The position numbers were made by a program, and so were the translations under genes. A DNA stretch of 64,000 nt, taken from Kitasatospora fiedleri (lineage in GTDB: Bacteria > Actinomycetota > Actinomycetes > Streptomycetales > Streptomycetaceae). This document shows positions 46,728 to 56,544 of the stretch, in pieces. How positions within the stretch are numbered: position 1 is the stretch's first letter; every line of letters begins with the position of its first letter. A model generated the notes under the pieces. That model worked only from the letters and a program-made list of their open reading frames with translations, made no database searches and was not told where the DNA came from. The DNA lies in contig NZ_OX419519.1 of assembly GCF_948472415.1 (NCBI RefSeq), forward strand, positions 496,001 to 560,000, in the 5' to 3' direction.

Positions 46728-47345
46728 TCAGCGCGAGGCCGGTTCAGCCGTTCCGACCTGCGGATTCCCGGTCGCGGGCGCGGCCTGCCAGGCGGCCTCG
46801 ATCATCCGGAAAATCTCGTCCAGGGCGGCGTCCGGGTCGGCGGCCGTCCTGGCCAGGGCGTGGGCGTCGACCGCGAACCGGGCGAGGGCGCGGACGGCCG
46901 TGGTGCTGCGCGGGGGGCCGGGGTCGGCGGCGATGGCGGCGGCCAGCGACTCGGCGTGGCGCAGCCGCATCGTCTCCTCGTACTGCCGCAGCGCCGGCGA
47001 GGAGTTGATCATCCGCCAGATCGGCGCGGTGCCGTCGGCGGTGCAGTGCCGGACGAGGGCGCGGACCTCGCGGTGCAGGGCGGGGACGAGCGGTTCGCCG
47101 GGGTCGCGGTCGGCGACCGCCCGGACGAGGCGCTGCTCGAAGTCCCGGTCCTGTTCGAAGACCAGGGCCTCCTTGGCCGCGAAGTGGGAGAAGACGGTGG
47201 TCACGGCGACGTCGGCCTCGGCGGCCACGTCGCGCAGGCCGACGGCGTCGTAGCCCTTCTCCAGGAAGAGCCGCAGGGCGGTGTCGGCGATCTTCTGGCG
47301 GGTGGCGGCCTTCTTGCGTTCGCGGCGGCCGGTCGGCTCGGTCAT
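46728..47345 (-). CDS. TetR family regulator
   Basis: 205 residues. RQKIADTALRLFLEKGYDAVGLRDVAAEADVAVTTVFSHFAAKEALVF is the TetR helix-turn-helix near the N-terminus. It is divergent from the quinone oxidoreductase at 47416 across a short, unusually A/T-rich gap (47346-47415) with AACAACTGTT and GCTAGC elements that could be its operator. Ligand unknown. Confidence 0.92.
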   Translation of the reverse strand: MTEPTGRRERKKAATRQKIADTALRLFLEKGYDAVGLRDVAAEADVAVTTVFSHFAAKEALVFEQDRDFEQRLVRAVADRDPGEPLVPALHREVRALVRHCTADGTAPIWRMINSSPALRQYEETMRLRHAESLAAAIAADPGPPRSTTAVRALARFAVDAHALARTAADPDAALDEIFRMIEAAWQAAPATGNPQVGTAEPASR

Positions 47346-47415
47346 GCCCTTACCCTAGCAGCTAGCAAATAACAACTGTTTCAAAAAGCTAACGGTTAGG
47401 GTTAGTGTCGTCCGC
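47346..47415. promoter_or_regulatory. A/T-rich divergent promoter
   Basis: About 70 bp far lower in GC than any other part of the window. CTAGCAGCTAG (47355-47365) and AACAACTGTT (47371-47380) are inverted repeats that could bind the adjacent TetR protein. TTAGGGTTAGTGT near 47396-47408 may form a -10 for the oxidoreductase. Confidence 0.5.
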
Positions 47416-48308
47416 ATGAAGAAGATGGTCTTCGCCGAGTTCGGCGGCCCCGAAGTCCTGCACCTGGTCGACGCGAGGAGCCCCACCCCGGGCCCGGCCT
47501 GCTCCGGATCGCCGTGCGCGCTGCGGGCGTGAACCCCGTCGACTGGCGGATCCGCGAGGGGCAGGCGCTCAAGGCCCACCCGCTCCGCCTGCCCTCCGGG
47601 CTGGGGCTGGACGCCGCGGGGGTGGTGGACGAGGTCGGCGAGGGCGTCACCGGGGTCGCGGTCGGCGACCGGGTCTTCGGCGAGGGCAGCAGCACCTACG
47701 CCGAGTTCGCCGTGCTCTCCGCCTGGGCCCCGGTGCCCGACGGGCTGACGTACGAGGAGGCGGCCGGCTACCCGTCCGTGGTGGAGACCGCACTGCGGGT
47801 CCTGCGCGAGGTCGGCATCCGGCCCGGGCAGCGGCTGCTGGTCAGCGGCGCGGCCGGCGGGGTCGGCTCGGCCGTGCTGCAGATCGCCCGCGACCGGGGC
47901 ATCGGGGTGGTCGGCACGGCGGGCGCCGACAACCAGAACTACCTGCGCTCCCTGGGGGCCGCCGCCACGACCTACGGCGACGGCTGGGTCGAACGGGTGC
48001 GCCGGCTCGGCCCGGTCGACGCGGCCCTCGACCTGGCCGGTGCGGGCGTGGTCCGCGAACTCGTCGACCTGACCGGCGACCCGCGGAAGGTCGTCTCCAT
48101 CGCCGACCTCGGCGCGCCCGAGCACGGCGTCCGGTTCTCCGACACGGCCGGCAGCGTGCCGGAGGCGCTCGCGGTGGCCGCCGACCTGATCGCCCGGGGC
48201 CGCCTCCGCATCCCCGTCGCGAAGGCGTACCCGCTGGCCGACGCGGCGGCGGCCCACGCCGACAGCCGGGCCGGCCACACCCGCGGGCGGCGGGTCCTGG
48301 TGGTCTGA
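47416..48308 (+). CDS. NADPH:quinone oxidoreductase (MDR family), one frameshift
   Basis: 297 residues after restoring one base near 47495. The N-terminal MKKMVFAEFGGPEVLHL, RAAGVNPVDWRIREGQ, and the cofactor loop LLVSGAAGGVGSAVLQIARDRG identify a zinc-free quinone reductase of the medium-chain family. The TetR gene at 46728 is divergent, so induction by a quinone or electrophile is likely. ATG 47416 is the only clear start. It ends at a GC-rich palindromic stretch (48311-48357) containing two copies of CCGGGCCCCGGGGC that may terminate both convergent genes. Confidence 0.9.
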
Positions 48309-48359
48309 GACGCTCCGGGCCCCGGGGCCGGGTCCGCACCGGGCCCCGGGGCGGGGCGG

Positions 48360-48773
48360 TCAGCCGCCGTCGACCCGGAGCCGGACCTGTTCCTCCAGCC
48401 GGGCCAGGCTCTCGTCCAGCTCCCGTTCGACGGTCTCCGGCGCGGGCCCGGCGCCGTCCTCGAAGAAGGAGAGGTGGATGGTGACCTCGCTCGTCCCGGT
48501 GTCCAGCCCGGCGACCTGGAGCCAGCCGGCGTACCGGCCGGCGTCGCGGGTGCCCCACTCCATCCGCAACTGGTCCTGGCGGGTGCGCAGCAGCCCGCGC
48601 TCCTCGGTGCCGCTGCGGTCCTCGTGGACGGTCACGGCGGGCGGGTCGTCGACCCGCACGTGCAGCTCGCGGGGCATCCAGGCGTCCAGCCGCGCGGGGT
48701 CGGTCGCCTCGTCGAAGACCGGCTCCGGGAGGGCCGGCATGGTGCGGGAACGTTCGTACTCGGTCATCGGCAA
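48360..48773 (-). CDS. SRPBCC-like small protein
   Basis: 137 residues. The size, the N-terminal ALPEPVFDEATDPARLDAWMP, and the central beta-rich pattern DRSGTEERGLLRTRQ fit an SRPBCC/polyketide-cyclase-like fold (START-like cavity). Streptomyces genomes carry many such proteins. START-fold proteins can be self-resistance proteins in calicheamicin-type enediyne loci, but this gene is far from the PKS operon and probably unrelated. ATG 48773, or 48767 in frame. Confidence 0.7.
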   Translation of the reverse strand: MPMTEYERSRTMPALPEPVFDEATDPARLDAWMPRELHVRVDDPPAVTVHEDRSGTEERGLLRTRQDQLRMEWGTRDAGRYAGWLQVAGLDTGTSEVTIHLSFFEDGAGPAPETVERELDESLARLEEQVRLRVDGG

Positions 48774-48820
48774 CTCCTCGGGTGGTGTCCGGGCCGGGGC
48801 CCGGGGGTCGGTCGTCGGGA

Positions 48821-49005
48821 TCAGTCCGGCGGTTCGTCCCGCCGTCGGCCTGGGTGGTCTCCGCGGCCTCGCGGTCCGGGTCGGAGGTCGGCTCCTCGGT
48901 CGGGTCGCGGCGCTCCTCGCCGCCGACCGGGACGATGTCGGGCACCTCGATGCCGTCCGGGGGCGGCAGGTCGGGCGTCTTGGGTGCTCGATCGGGGTCG
49001 GTCAC
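48821..49005 (-). CDS. Small acidic hydrophilic protein, probable frameshift
   Basis: About 61 residues. GTG 49005 follows GGAAGGAA and encodes an Asp/Glu/Pro-rich sequence including DGIEVPDIVPVGGEE. The frame runs on past 48840 with odd composition unless one base is restored, when it ends as DEPPD at 48821. No family is recognised. It may be in an operon with the SRPBCC gene downstream. Confidence 0.4.
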
Positions 49006-49291
49006 GGCGGGTTCCTTCCGGTCCGTCACGTCCGCCGGTCCTTCCGGCTCCCCGCGCGGATGCCCCGACACGGACGGTCCACTCATGATCCGCGCCCACG
49101 GACCCGACCGCAGCCCCGGCGGCGGGGGCCCGCGGTACCGCACGCCCGGCTCTCGGCGGGCCGGGCGTTTCGCCGCCCGGCGCGCCGGGCACCCGCGACC
49201 GGCCGGACGCGGGCGGCAGCGGACCGGCGGACCGGCGGACCGGCGCATCGAGGAGGCGCGGTGGACGGGCGGGAGCGCGGGGGCGGGCGTC

Positions 49292-50163
49292 GTGGTGGTC
49301 GGGCAGATCGGCCGGGACCTGGTGCTGCGGACGGACGGGCTGCCGGAGGCCGGCGGGTCGGCCGACGTCGCGGAGCGGTGGGAGGGCCTGGGCGGCAAGG
49401 GCGCCAACCAGGCCGTCGGCCTGGCGCAGTCGGGCGTGCCGGTGCGGCTGGTCGGCGTGGTGGGCGAGGACCGCGCGGGCGCCCTGGTGCTGGCCCGGGC
49501 CGACCGGGACGGCATCGACACCGCCGCGGTCGCCCGGCGCGGACGGACCGCCCTGCTGGTCGACCTGGTCGACGCGCCGGGCAGCCGCCGCCTGCTGGAG
49601 GACGTCCCGCCGGAGAGCCTGGTCACCGTCGCGGACCTGGACCGCGCCCGGTCGGCCCTCGCCTCCGCCGACACCGTCTCCCTGCAACTCCAACAGCCCT
49701 CGGCCACCCTGCTAGCCGCCGCCCGTCTCGCCCGGCGGCACGGCGCCCGGGTGGTGGCGGACGGCGCGCCCGAGCCGGAGGTCCGCGCCGAACTGCTGCC
49801 CCTGCTCGACGTGTTGCGCGCCGACGCCGCCGAAGCGGAACTCCTCGCCGACCGCCCCGTCGACTCCGCCCGGGACGCCCGCGCCCTGGCCCGCCACCTG
49901 CTCACCACCGGCCCCGCCCTGGTCGCCCTCGCCCTGCCCGACGAGGGCGACCTGCTGGTGTGGCCGGACGGCGAACACCTCTTCCCGCCGGCCGACGTCC
50001 CCGTCACCGACCCGACCGGCGCGGGCGACGCCTTCGTCGCGGCCTGGTCGCCGCCCTGCGCCGCGGCGCCGACCCGGTCACCGCGGGCCGGCTGGCCACG
50101 GCCGCCGCCGCCGCGACCGTCCAACGCCTGGGCGGGCGACCGGACTTGTCCGGATTGGCCTAG
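49292..50163 (+). CDS. PfkB-family carbohydrate kinase, one frameshift
   Basis: About 290 residues after restoring one base near 50045. The first PfkB signature is LGGKGANQAVGLAQSG, the second is TDPTGAGDAFVAAW, just before the break; the tail GRLATAAAAATVQRLGG is in the other frame. It resembles ribokinase-type sugar kinases. The start is uncertain: GTG 49292 is in frame, while a stronger site (GAGGAGG) precedes GTG 49261, which is out of frame. It lies divergent to the preceding small genes. Substrate not predictable. Confidence 0.85.
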
Positions 50164-50211
50164 CGCCCGCACCTGCCCGGCGCGCACCGAGGTGGTCGGC
50201 CGGACCGGCGG

Positions 50212-50745
50212 TCAGGGGTTGCGGCGGGCGAGGGAGGTGCTGAGGGCGGTGGCGAACAGGCACCAGGCGGCGTAGGGGGCGAGTGCGGCGGCGGCTGCGG
50301 GGTCGTGGCGCGCCGTCCGCCGGATCAGGTGCAGGTTGTCAGCGTCGAGCAGCAGGCTGCCCGCGACGCCCGCGGCCGGGCTGCGGAGGCCGAAGAAGAG
50401 CCAGGTCCAACCGGCGTTCAGGGCCAGGTTGGTGCCGTAGGCGGCGGCCAGGGCGGTGCGGTCGCGGCCGGTCGTGCGGTTGAGGGCGTGGCCGGCGCTC
50501 CAGGTGAAAGAGGCGTACAGCGGTGTCCAGACCACCGGGAAGGCCCAGGACGGCGGCTGCCAGGCGGGTCTGTCCAGCGAGCGGTACCACCGGCTCGCCG
50601 GGCCGGTGGCCCGCGCGCCCGTCCAGGCCGCCGCCGCGGTCGCCGCCGTGGCCGCCGCGTACGGAGAGCGCGTGCCGGGCCTTCGCCATCCGGGTCGTCC
50701 AGGTCTGTCGCATGGTCTCCGTATGTCCGGCCGGGCCCGGTCCAC
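50212..50745 (-). CDS. tspO: TspO/MBR-family membrane protein
   Basis: Up to 177 residues with five membrane segments. RSLDRPAWQPPSWAFPVVW, NAGWTWLFFGLRSPAAG and a C-terminal YAAWCLFATALS are the TspO tryptophan-rich signatures. The start is uncertain: GTG 50745 gives an untypical Arg/Pro-rich leader, and ATG 50713 in another frame looks more natural, so a frameshift near 50660 is possible. It ends close to the convergent PfkB gene. TspO proteins bind porphyrins or sterols and affect stress responses. Confidence 0.82.
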   Translation of the reverse strand: MDRARPDIRRPCDRPGRPGWRRPGTRSPYAAATAATAAAAWTGARATGPASRWYRSLDRPAWQPPSWAFPVVWTPLYASFTWSAGHALNRTTGRDRTALAAAYGTNLALNAGWTWLFFGLRSPAAGVAGSLLLDADNLHLIRRTARHDPAAAAALAPYAAWCLFATALSTSLARRNP

Positions 50746-50755
50746 ACGCCGGGTG

Positions 50756-51882
50756 CTACGGGGTCGGGTCGCCGTCCGGCTCCGGGTCCGCGCCCTCGGG
50801 GCCGCCGCTCACCAAAGCGACCAGTCCGGCCCGGCCGTTGCGGCGCAGTTCGCGGCGCTGGCGGACCGCGCCGTTGCCCTCGGTGAGGAGCCGTTCGAGC
50901 AGCGGGACGACCCGGGAGGTGTCGTCCGCCTGCCGGAGGGCGGGGGTGAGTGTCTCCAGGACCTGGTCGATGACCGTCGGCGGGGAGTCGAGGGTGCCGG
51001 TGAGGGGGTTGTGGAGCCGTTCGGTGCAGCCGTGGCGGGCGGCGTGCCAGACGGCGGCGGCCAGCGCCTCGGGGTGCGGGGCGGGGCCGGCCGGGAGCTT
51101 GTCCGGGTCGGCGAGGATGGTGGTGGCGACCGCCCGGAGCAGGCCGGTCAGCATCACGGCCTCGTCGGTGCGGAGTTGGACGTCCATCGCCCTGACCTCC
51201 ACCGTCGGGTAGCGCTCGGAGAGCCGGGCCTGCCAGTAGAGCTGGCCCACGTCGCCGATCAGTCCGGTGTCGACGAGCGCGTGGATGCGCGCGTCGTAGT
51301 CGGCGGCGCCGTCGAACAGCGGGGGCACCCCGCTGACCGGCCAGCGGCTGAAGACCACGGTCCGCCAGGAGGAGAACCCGGTGTCCACGCTGTTCCACAT
51401 CGGCGAGTTGGCCGCCAGCGCGACGATCAGCGGCAGCCAGCGGCGCAGGCCGTTGAGCAGGGCGACGCCCGCAGCGCGGTCGGGCACGCCCAGGTGGACG
51501 TGCATGCCGGTGATCAACTGCTCGTCGGTCAGCTGGGCTGCGTGCGCGCGCAGGGCGCGGTAGCGGGGGTGTCGCTGACCGGCACCGACAGCCGGTCGGC
51601 GAAGGGCGCGGCACCGGAGGCCGCCAGCAGGCAGCCGTGCTCGTCGGCGGCCGCCGAGAGCGCGCGGCGCAACCGTTCCAGGTGCGCGGCGACCTCGTCG
51701 AGCGTCCGGCAGACCGGGGTGGCGACCTCCAGTTGGGCCTGGAGCAGTTCGCGCTGCACCTCCGACCCGTCCAGCTCCGGTTGCAGGTCGGCCAGCTGCC
51801 GCACCTGCTCCGCCCGCGCCACCGGCACGCCGGTGGCGGCGTCCAGCAGCAGGTACTCCTCTTCCACACCCACGGTCACCAT
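50756..51882 (-). CDS. Carboxylate-amine ligase (YbdK/GCS2 family), one frameshift
   Basis: 375 residues after restoring one base near 51560. TVGVEEEYLLLDAATG at the N-terminus, ELLQAQLEVATPV, and GMHVHLGVPDRAAGVALLNGL are GCS2/YbdK signatures; YPTVEVRAMDVQLRTDEAV is the downstream conserved block. These enzymes form gamma-glutamyl-type amide bonds with ATP. Just after the TspO start region on the same strand. Start ATG 51882. Confidence 0.9.
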
Positions 51883-52187
51883 GGACAGCGGCTACCCCCG
51901 TGGGGGGCGTCCACGCACCGCTCCCGGGGCGGGAATCCGCAGCACGAGGACGGTCCGGGCGGGGGGACGGAACGGCCCCGGTCGGCACGGCGGCGCGAGG
52001 GACGATGGCGCGGTCGGGAGAGAGGCGCCGCCGCCATGACGACGGCACGGCCTTGGCGCGGCACCGGCACCGGCACCGGCACCTCCCGGGTGAACGCCCA
52101 CGCGGTCTTGGTGGCGGCGCACGGCCGCGAGCGGCGGCCCCTGTCGGTCCGGGGCCGCCGCTCGCGGCGGTGGGGGGTGCGGGTCGG
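51883..52187. other. Intergenic region, 305 bp
   Basis: No gene supported. It holds the hemerythrin terminator (52124-52168) and, at about 52061-52082, four GGCACC units (one separated from the rest by one base or fewer). An ORF starting at 52036 on the plus strand has random-looking composition. Confidence 0.45.
52124..52168 (-). terminator. Hairpin terminator of the hemerythrin gene
   Basis: Perfect 18-bp stem: 52124-52141 and 52151-52168, with a 9-nt loop, starting 20 nt after the hemerythrin stop. Confidence 0.8.
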
Positions 52188-52772
52188 TCAGTCGCGGTGC
52201 TGGGTGAAGGCGTCCTTGGCCCGGTCCAGCAGGGAGGCGAAGGGGCCCACCGTCCACTGGAGGGCGGGCTTGCCGGCCGTGCCGGGGTGGGGGTGGGTCG
52301 GCGCGAGGCGTTCGGCCGCGAGCAGGCGGCGGCCCATCGTCCGGCGCTGCTCGACGTCGTACGCGGCCCGCAGCGCCGGGAACTCCTCCGTCTCCTCGTG
52401 CTGCGCGTGCGCCTCGACCGCCTGCTGGAAGTCGATCAGCCGGGCGTCGAACTCGGCGCTCGTCACGTCCAGCTTCTCCAGCTCCAGCAGGGCGCGGTTG
52501 GCCTCGGCCTCCTCCGCGTTGCGGGCCGCCGCCTCCGGCTCCCCCGCCGCGCGCTTGGCCGCGGGCCGCACCACCATCTCCTCGCCGGTCTCGTGGACGG
52601 CCAGCAGCGCCCGCAGCTCGTCGAACGCCTGCTGCCGGTGCTCGCCCCGGGCGTCCCGCACGTCCGCGAACAGCCGCCGAATCCGCTCGTGCTGCGCCAG
52701 CAGGACCTCGACGACGTCCTCCCGCGGCTGCGTCGTTCCCGCCCCGGTGCCGGTGATCGTGTCGGTGGTCAT
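52188..52772 (-). CDS. Hemerythrin-domain (HHE) protein
   Basis: 194 residues. LLAQHERIRRLFADVRDA, LLAVHETGEEMVVRP and AHAQHEETEEFPALR carry the His and Glu residues expected of a diiron hemerythrin HHE cation-binding domain. The first 20 residues are Thr/Gly-rich. Such proteins bind oxygen or handle iron or nitric oxide. ATG 52772 faces the surface-protein gene. No partner is evident. Confidence 0.92.
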   Translation of the reverse strand: MTTDTITGTGAGTTQPREDVVEVLLAQHERIRRLFADVRDARGEHRQQAFDELRALLAVHETGEEMVVRPAAKRAAGEPEAAARNAEEAEANRALLELEKLDVTSAEFDARLIDFQQAVEAHAQHEETEEFPALRAAYDVEQRRTMGRRLLAAERLAPTHPHPGTAGKPALQWTVGPFASLLDRAKDAFTQHRD

Positions 52773-52998
52773 GGTCTGACTCCTCTCGTGGCCGGACTCT
52801 GTCGGCGGTCGTCTCACCCGTGGACCCCCGATCAAACGGCCGTCGATCGGGTGACGGCCGCCGCAGTGCGCCGACGGGCCCTCAGAACCGGTGCGGCGAA
52901 CCGGAGTCGGGATCGGCGGCATTCTCCGCGCGGCAGGGGGAGACGGGGGGCGCGCGTGCCGAACGTGCGCCCGTCGATCCCGTCCCCGGGGAGCCCAC

Positions 52999-53965
52999 GT
53001 GTCCGTCCACTCCCGTCTCGCCATCCTCGGCGCCGGCACCGTCCTGGGCGGTGTCCTCACCCTCGGCGCCGGGGCCGCCCCCGCCCTGGCCTGCGAAGCG
53101 GCCCCGGCCGCCGCCGCCGACGCCCCGTCCCCGGCGGCCCCCTCCGCGCCCGCCTCCGACTCGCCGGCCGCGTCGGCACCGGCGTCGGCCTCGGCCTCGG
53201 CGTCCGGCGGCGAGTCGGCCGCCACGGTGGCGCTCCTGCCGCCGCCGACCGGACGCTCGTCGCGGGCGGCGCCCCGGCCGAGTTCACCGCGGAGATCGGC
53301 AACACCGGCACCGCCGCGCTCACCGCCGCCGCCCCGCTGCCCGCGCTGCGCAACGACGCCGCCCAGGAGGCGGGCCAGGCCCTGCGGGCCGACGAGCTGC
53401 TGCTCCAGGTGGCGACCCCGGCGGGCTGGGAGCCCCTCCCGCTCTCGACCGGCTGCGACGGGGTGCTGCACGGCGACGGCGGCTCCCTGGCCACCGACAT
53501 AGCGCCGGGCCGGGCCGTCCGCTACACCTTCCGGCTCTCGGTGACCGCCCGGGACGCCGCCGTGCAGCAGGTGGACGTCCGGCTCGGCCTGCGGTCCGGT
53601 GCGGCGGGCGCCGCCGGGTCCGTCCCGCACGCCAGGTTCCTGGTCACCCGCCCGGCCCCGCCCACCGCCGAGTCCGCCCCGACCGCGTCGACCGCCCCGG
53701 CCGCGACCGCCGCCGGGGCGGTCCCCGCACCGGGACGCTCGGCCTCGACTCCCGCCCCGAACCCACCCGGAGCGGCACCGCCACGCCGACGGCCACCGGG
53801 ACCCCCTCCGCCGTGGTCGCGGCAGGCGTGTCCGAGCACCTGCTGGCCCCCACCGGCGGCGGCCGTCCCCCGGTCTCGCTGCTGATCAGCGGGGTCGGCC
53901 TGATCACCCTGGGGGCCGTCGGCCTGGCGCTGGTGCTGGCCCACCGGCCCGCACGCCACCGCTGA
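52999..53965 (+). CDS. Cell-wall-anchored LAxTG surface protein, two frameshifts
   Basis: 322 residues after restoring single bases near 53260 and 53750. A secretion signal (LAILGAGTVLGGVLTLGAGAAPALA) is followed by a long Ala/Ser/Pro-rich stretch, a beta-rich domain with FTAEIGNTGTAAL, and an Ala/Pro/Thr linker. The C-terminus is LAPTG followed by a hydrophobic segment and an RPARHR tail, the sorting signal of sortase class E in actinomycetes. GTG 52999 follows GGGGAG. It should be covalently attached to the cell wall. The sorting motif is seen; the function is unknown. Confidence 0.72.
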
Positions 53966-54027
53966 ACCGCCGGCCGCTCCGGGCCGTCCAGCCCCGTCCT
54001 GCTCCGTGCGCCGGTGGGACGCCGTTC

Positions 54028-54522
54028 TCAGCGACGCCCGGCCAGGCCGCTCGCGGCGGAGTCCCGTCGTCCGGCGGAGTCCCGTCCGGCGTGGTCGCGG
54101 GTGGCGGCGCGGTAGAGGTTGCCGAGCAGGCGGCGGTTGCGCAGGTGGAGGGCCAGTTCGGTCAGCGGGTTCTCCAGCCGGGCGCCGAGGCCGCGCAGCG
54201 GATGCTCGTCCAGGAGCAGCAGGGTGTGGCGGCCCCAGGGGATGAGGGTGAACGCGATCCGGGCGGTGCCGAAGGGGGCGGCCTTGGCCTCCAGTTCGAG
54301 TCGGCGGCCGGATTCGCAGATCCGGACCACGCAGGTGTCCTCCAGGGTGACCGGGCCGATCCCGACCCGGAACCGGAGTTCGGCCCCGACCTCGGGCCAG
54401 CGGTCGTCCGCACCCAGGATGTCCTGGGTGCCCACCACCCACTGCGCGTAGCTGTGGGCGTCGGCCAGCAGGTCCCATACCTGTGCGGGCGGGGAGTCGA
54501 TCAGTCGTTGGCGCTGTGCCAT
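54028..54522 (-). CDS. SRPBCC family protein
   Basis: 164 residues. SPPAQVWDLLADAHSYAQWV and RICESGRRLELEAKAAPFGTARIAFTLIPWG match the polyketide-cyclase/START-like fold. It follows the carotenoid-desaturase-like gene on the same strand, so it may handle a hydrophobic ligand in the same pathway. The 87 bp between the genes is made of polypyrimidine-type repeats of GCTTC. ATG 54522 has GGAGGG upstream. Confidence 0.85.
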   Translation of the reverse strand: MAQRQRLIDSPPAQVWDLLADAHSYAQWVVGTQDILGADDRWPEVGAELRFRVGIGPVTLEDTCVVRICESGRRLELEAKAAPFGTARIAFTLIPWGRHTLLLLDEHPLRGLGARLENPLTELALHLRNRRLLGNLYRAATRDHAGRDSAGRRDSAASGLAGRR

Positions 54523-54609
54523 GGGACGGCCCTCCTTCGGGCTTCTTCAGGCTTCCTCGGGCTTCTTCGGCCTCTTCGAGCTTCCTGGGGCTTCCTCGGG
54601 ACGGGCGTT

Positions 54610-56230
54610 TCAGCCGCGCGGGTCCTGGCCGGACGGCGGCAGGAAGCGCGCGGGCGAGCGGCGGTACGCGTTCAGGGCGGCGCGGGCCGCGTTGGCGCCG
54701 CACGCCCCGTGGACGCCGCCGCCGGGGTGGGCGGCGGCGGAGGCCAGGTAGAGCCGCTCGATCGGGGTGCGGGGGCCGACCGTGCCGGGGGTGGGCGCAG
54801 GAAGAGCTGCTGGTGGGGGGCGGCGGTGCCGCCGTTGAGGGCTCCGCCGACCAGGTTCCCGTCCAGCCCCTGGAGGACCGGCGGGGTGAGGATGCGGCGG
54901 GCGGTGACGCGGCTGCGGAAGCCGGGGGCGAACCGTTCGACCTGCTCCTCCAGCCGGTCGGCCATCGCCTCACCCTCCCGGGTGTCCCAGCGGCCGGTGA
55001 TGCCGTCGGGGCGAGGTCGGCCTTGATGTGCTGCGGGACGTGGGTGTAGGCCCAGGCGGACTCGGTGCCCGCCGGGGAGCGGGTGGGGTCGGCGACGGTC
55101 ATCTGGCCGAGCAGCGCGAAGGGGCGGGCAGGCAGCCGGTCGGTGCGGACCTGGTGCGCCCAGTCGCCGAGTTCGTCGAGGTCCGCCCCGAGGTGGACGG
55201 TGCCGGCCCGGCCCGCGGCGGACGCCTCCCACGGGATCGGCCCGGACAGCGCCCAGTCGACCTTGACGGTGGCGAAGTCCCACTCGAAGTGGCGGAGGTC
55301 CCGGCGCAGCCGGGCGGGAAGGTGCTCGGGGGCGACCAGCCCGCCGTACAGCGCGGTGGCGGCGGTGTCCGCGAGGACGGCCCGGCGGGCCCGGTGGCCG
55401 CAGCCGTCGGCGGTGCGCACCCCGAGCGCCCGCCCGTCCCGCACCACCACCTCGCGGACGGATTGGCCGCAGTGCACCTCCCCGCCCCGCGACTCCAGCC
55501 GGCGCACCAGCGCGTCGGTCAGCGCGGACGCCCCGCCCACCGGCACCGGCCAGCCGTAGCGCCGTCCGAGCATCGCCATCAGCCAGCCGAACACGCCGCT
55601 GCCGGCGGCCTCCGGCAGCAGGTCGGCGTGCAGGGCGCAGCCGGCCAGCAGCATCCCGGGGGCGTCCCCCTCGAACTCCTCCTCCGCCAGCCGCCGCACC
55701 GGCAGGGCCAGGAAGCGGGCCAGCTCCACCAGGCCGGCCACCCGCAGCCGGGCCGCGATCGCCGCGCCCGACCGCAGCGGCGGGAACGGGGAGAGCAGCG
55801 CGTCGACCAGGTGCGGCTCCAGCCGGTCCCACCGGTCGGTCAGCCGCTGCCAGGCCCGGGCGTCGTGCGCACCGAACATCCGCTCCAGCCGGGCCGCCTC
55901 CGGTTCGCCGTCGTTCCCGTCGCCGTCGCGGTGCAGCAGCCCGCAGCGCCCGTCGGACAGCGGGTGGGCCAGCACCACCGGGGCGTGGCTCCAGCGCAGC
56001 CCGAACTCCGCCAGGCCCAGCGAGCGGATCGCCGGGGAGGCGGCGGCCAGCGGGTGGAAGGAGCTGAACAGGTCCGAGACGTAGCGCGGGTCCACCCCCC
56101 GGTCACTGCGGACCGCGCCACCGGGCCACGGCTGTTCCTCCAGCACGACCACGTGCCAGCCCGCGTCCGCGAGCAGATTGGCCGCGACCAGCCCGTTGGG
56201 GCCTGCCCCGACCACGATCGCATCCGCCAT
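54610..56230 (-). CDS. FAD-dependent phytoene-desaturase-like oxidoreductase, two frameshifts
   Basis: 540 residues after restoring single bases near 55012 and 54795. The N-terminal FAD loop AIVVGAGPNGLVAANLLADAG and WPGGAVRS, the central GGASALTDALVRRLESRGGEVHCGQSVREVVV, and the C-terminal LYLASAAAHPGGGVHG block are those of the phytoene dehydrogenase/carotenoid isomerase-like family. It starts a small operon with the SRPBCC protein. The 3' end is not covered by any single reading frame, so automated annotation would truncate it. Substrate unknown; no carotenoid genes are seen around it. Confidence 0.88.
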
Positions 56231-56314
56231 GTCGGCCTCCTCGGGTCGTCGTCCCGCCCGCGCCTGCCCGGTTGCCGCAGGCGTACACGGAGCCGGGCGG
56301 GCGGCCGGACACCC

Positions 56315-56544
56315 GGAGCCCTCGCCCCCCCCCCCAGCACCACCGGGCCGTACTCCCCCGCCGGGGCCACCCTCAGGACGCCGCAGCCAGCCCCCGCGCA
56401 GCGAGCAGCCGACCCGCCCCGATCAGACCGGAGCCCTCGCCCCCGCCCCCAGCACCACCGGGCCGTACTCCCCCGCCAGGGCCGCCCTCAGGACGCCGCA
56501 GCCAGCCCCCGCGCAGCGAGCAGCCGACCCGCCCCGATCAGACC
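56315..56544. repeat. 115-bp tandem duplication including the ROK 3' end
   Basis: Copy 1 is 56315-56429 and copy 2 is 56430-56544, with only a few differences. Copy 2 contains the ROK stop (56488) and the codons for its last residues; copy 1 is a duplicate of that gene end lying downstream. The first 30 bases recur again at 56545 inside the gene. Confidence 0.85.

Noticed and set aside
48360..54522. SRPBCC proteins as CalC-like enediyne self-resistance proteins
   Set aside because: START-like proteins are very common in Streptomyces, and both genes lie 30-40 kb from the PKS operon next to unrelated genes.
54523..54609. Polypyrimidine GCTTC-type repeats as a small coding region
   Set aside because: They lie between two minus-strand genes after a clear stop; the encoded EEAEEARG-type frame is not initiated.
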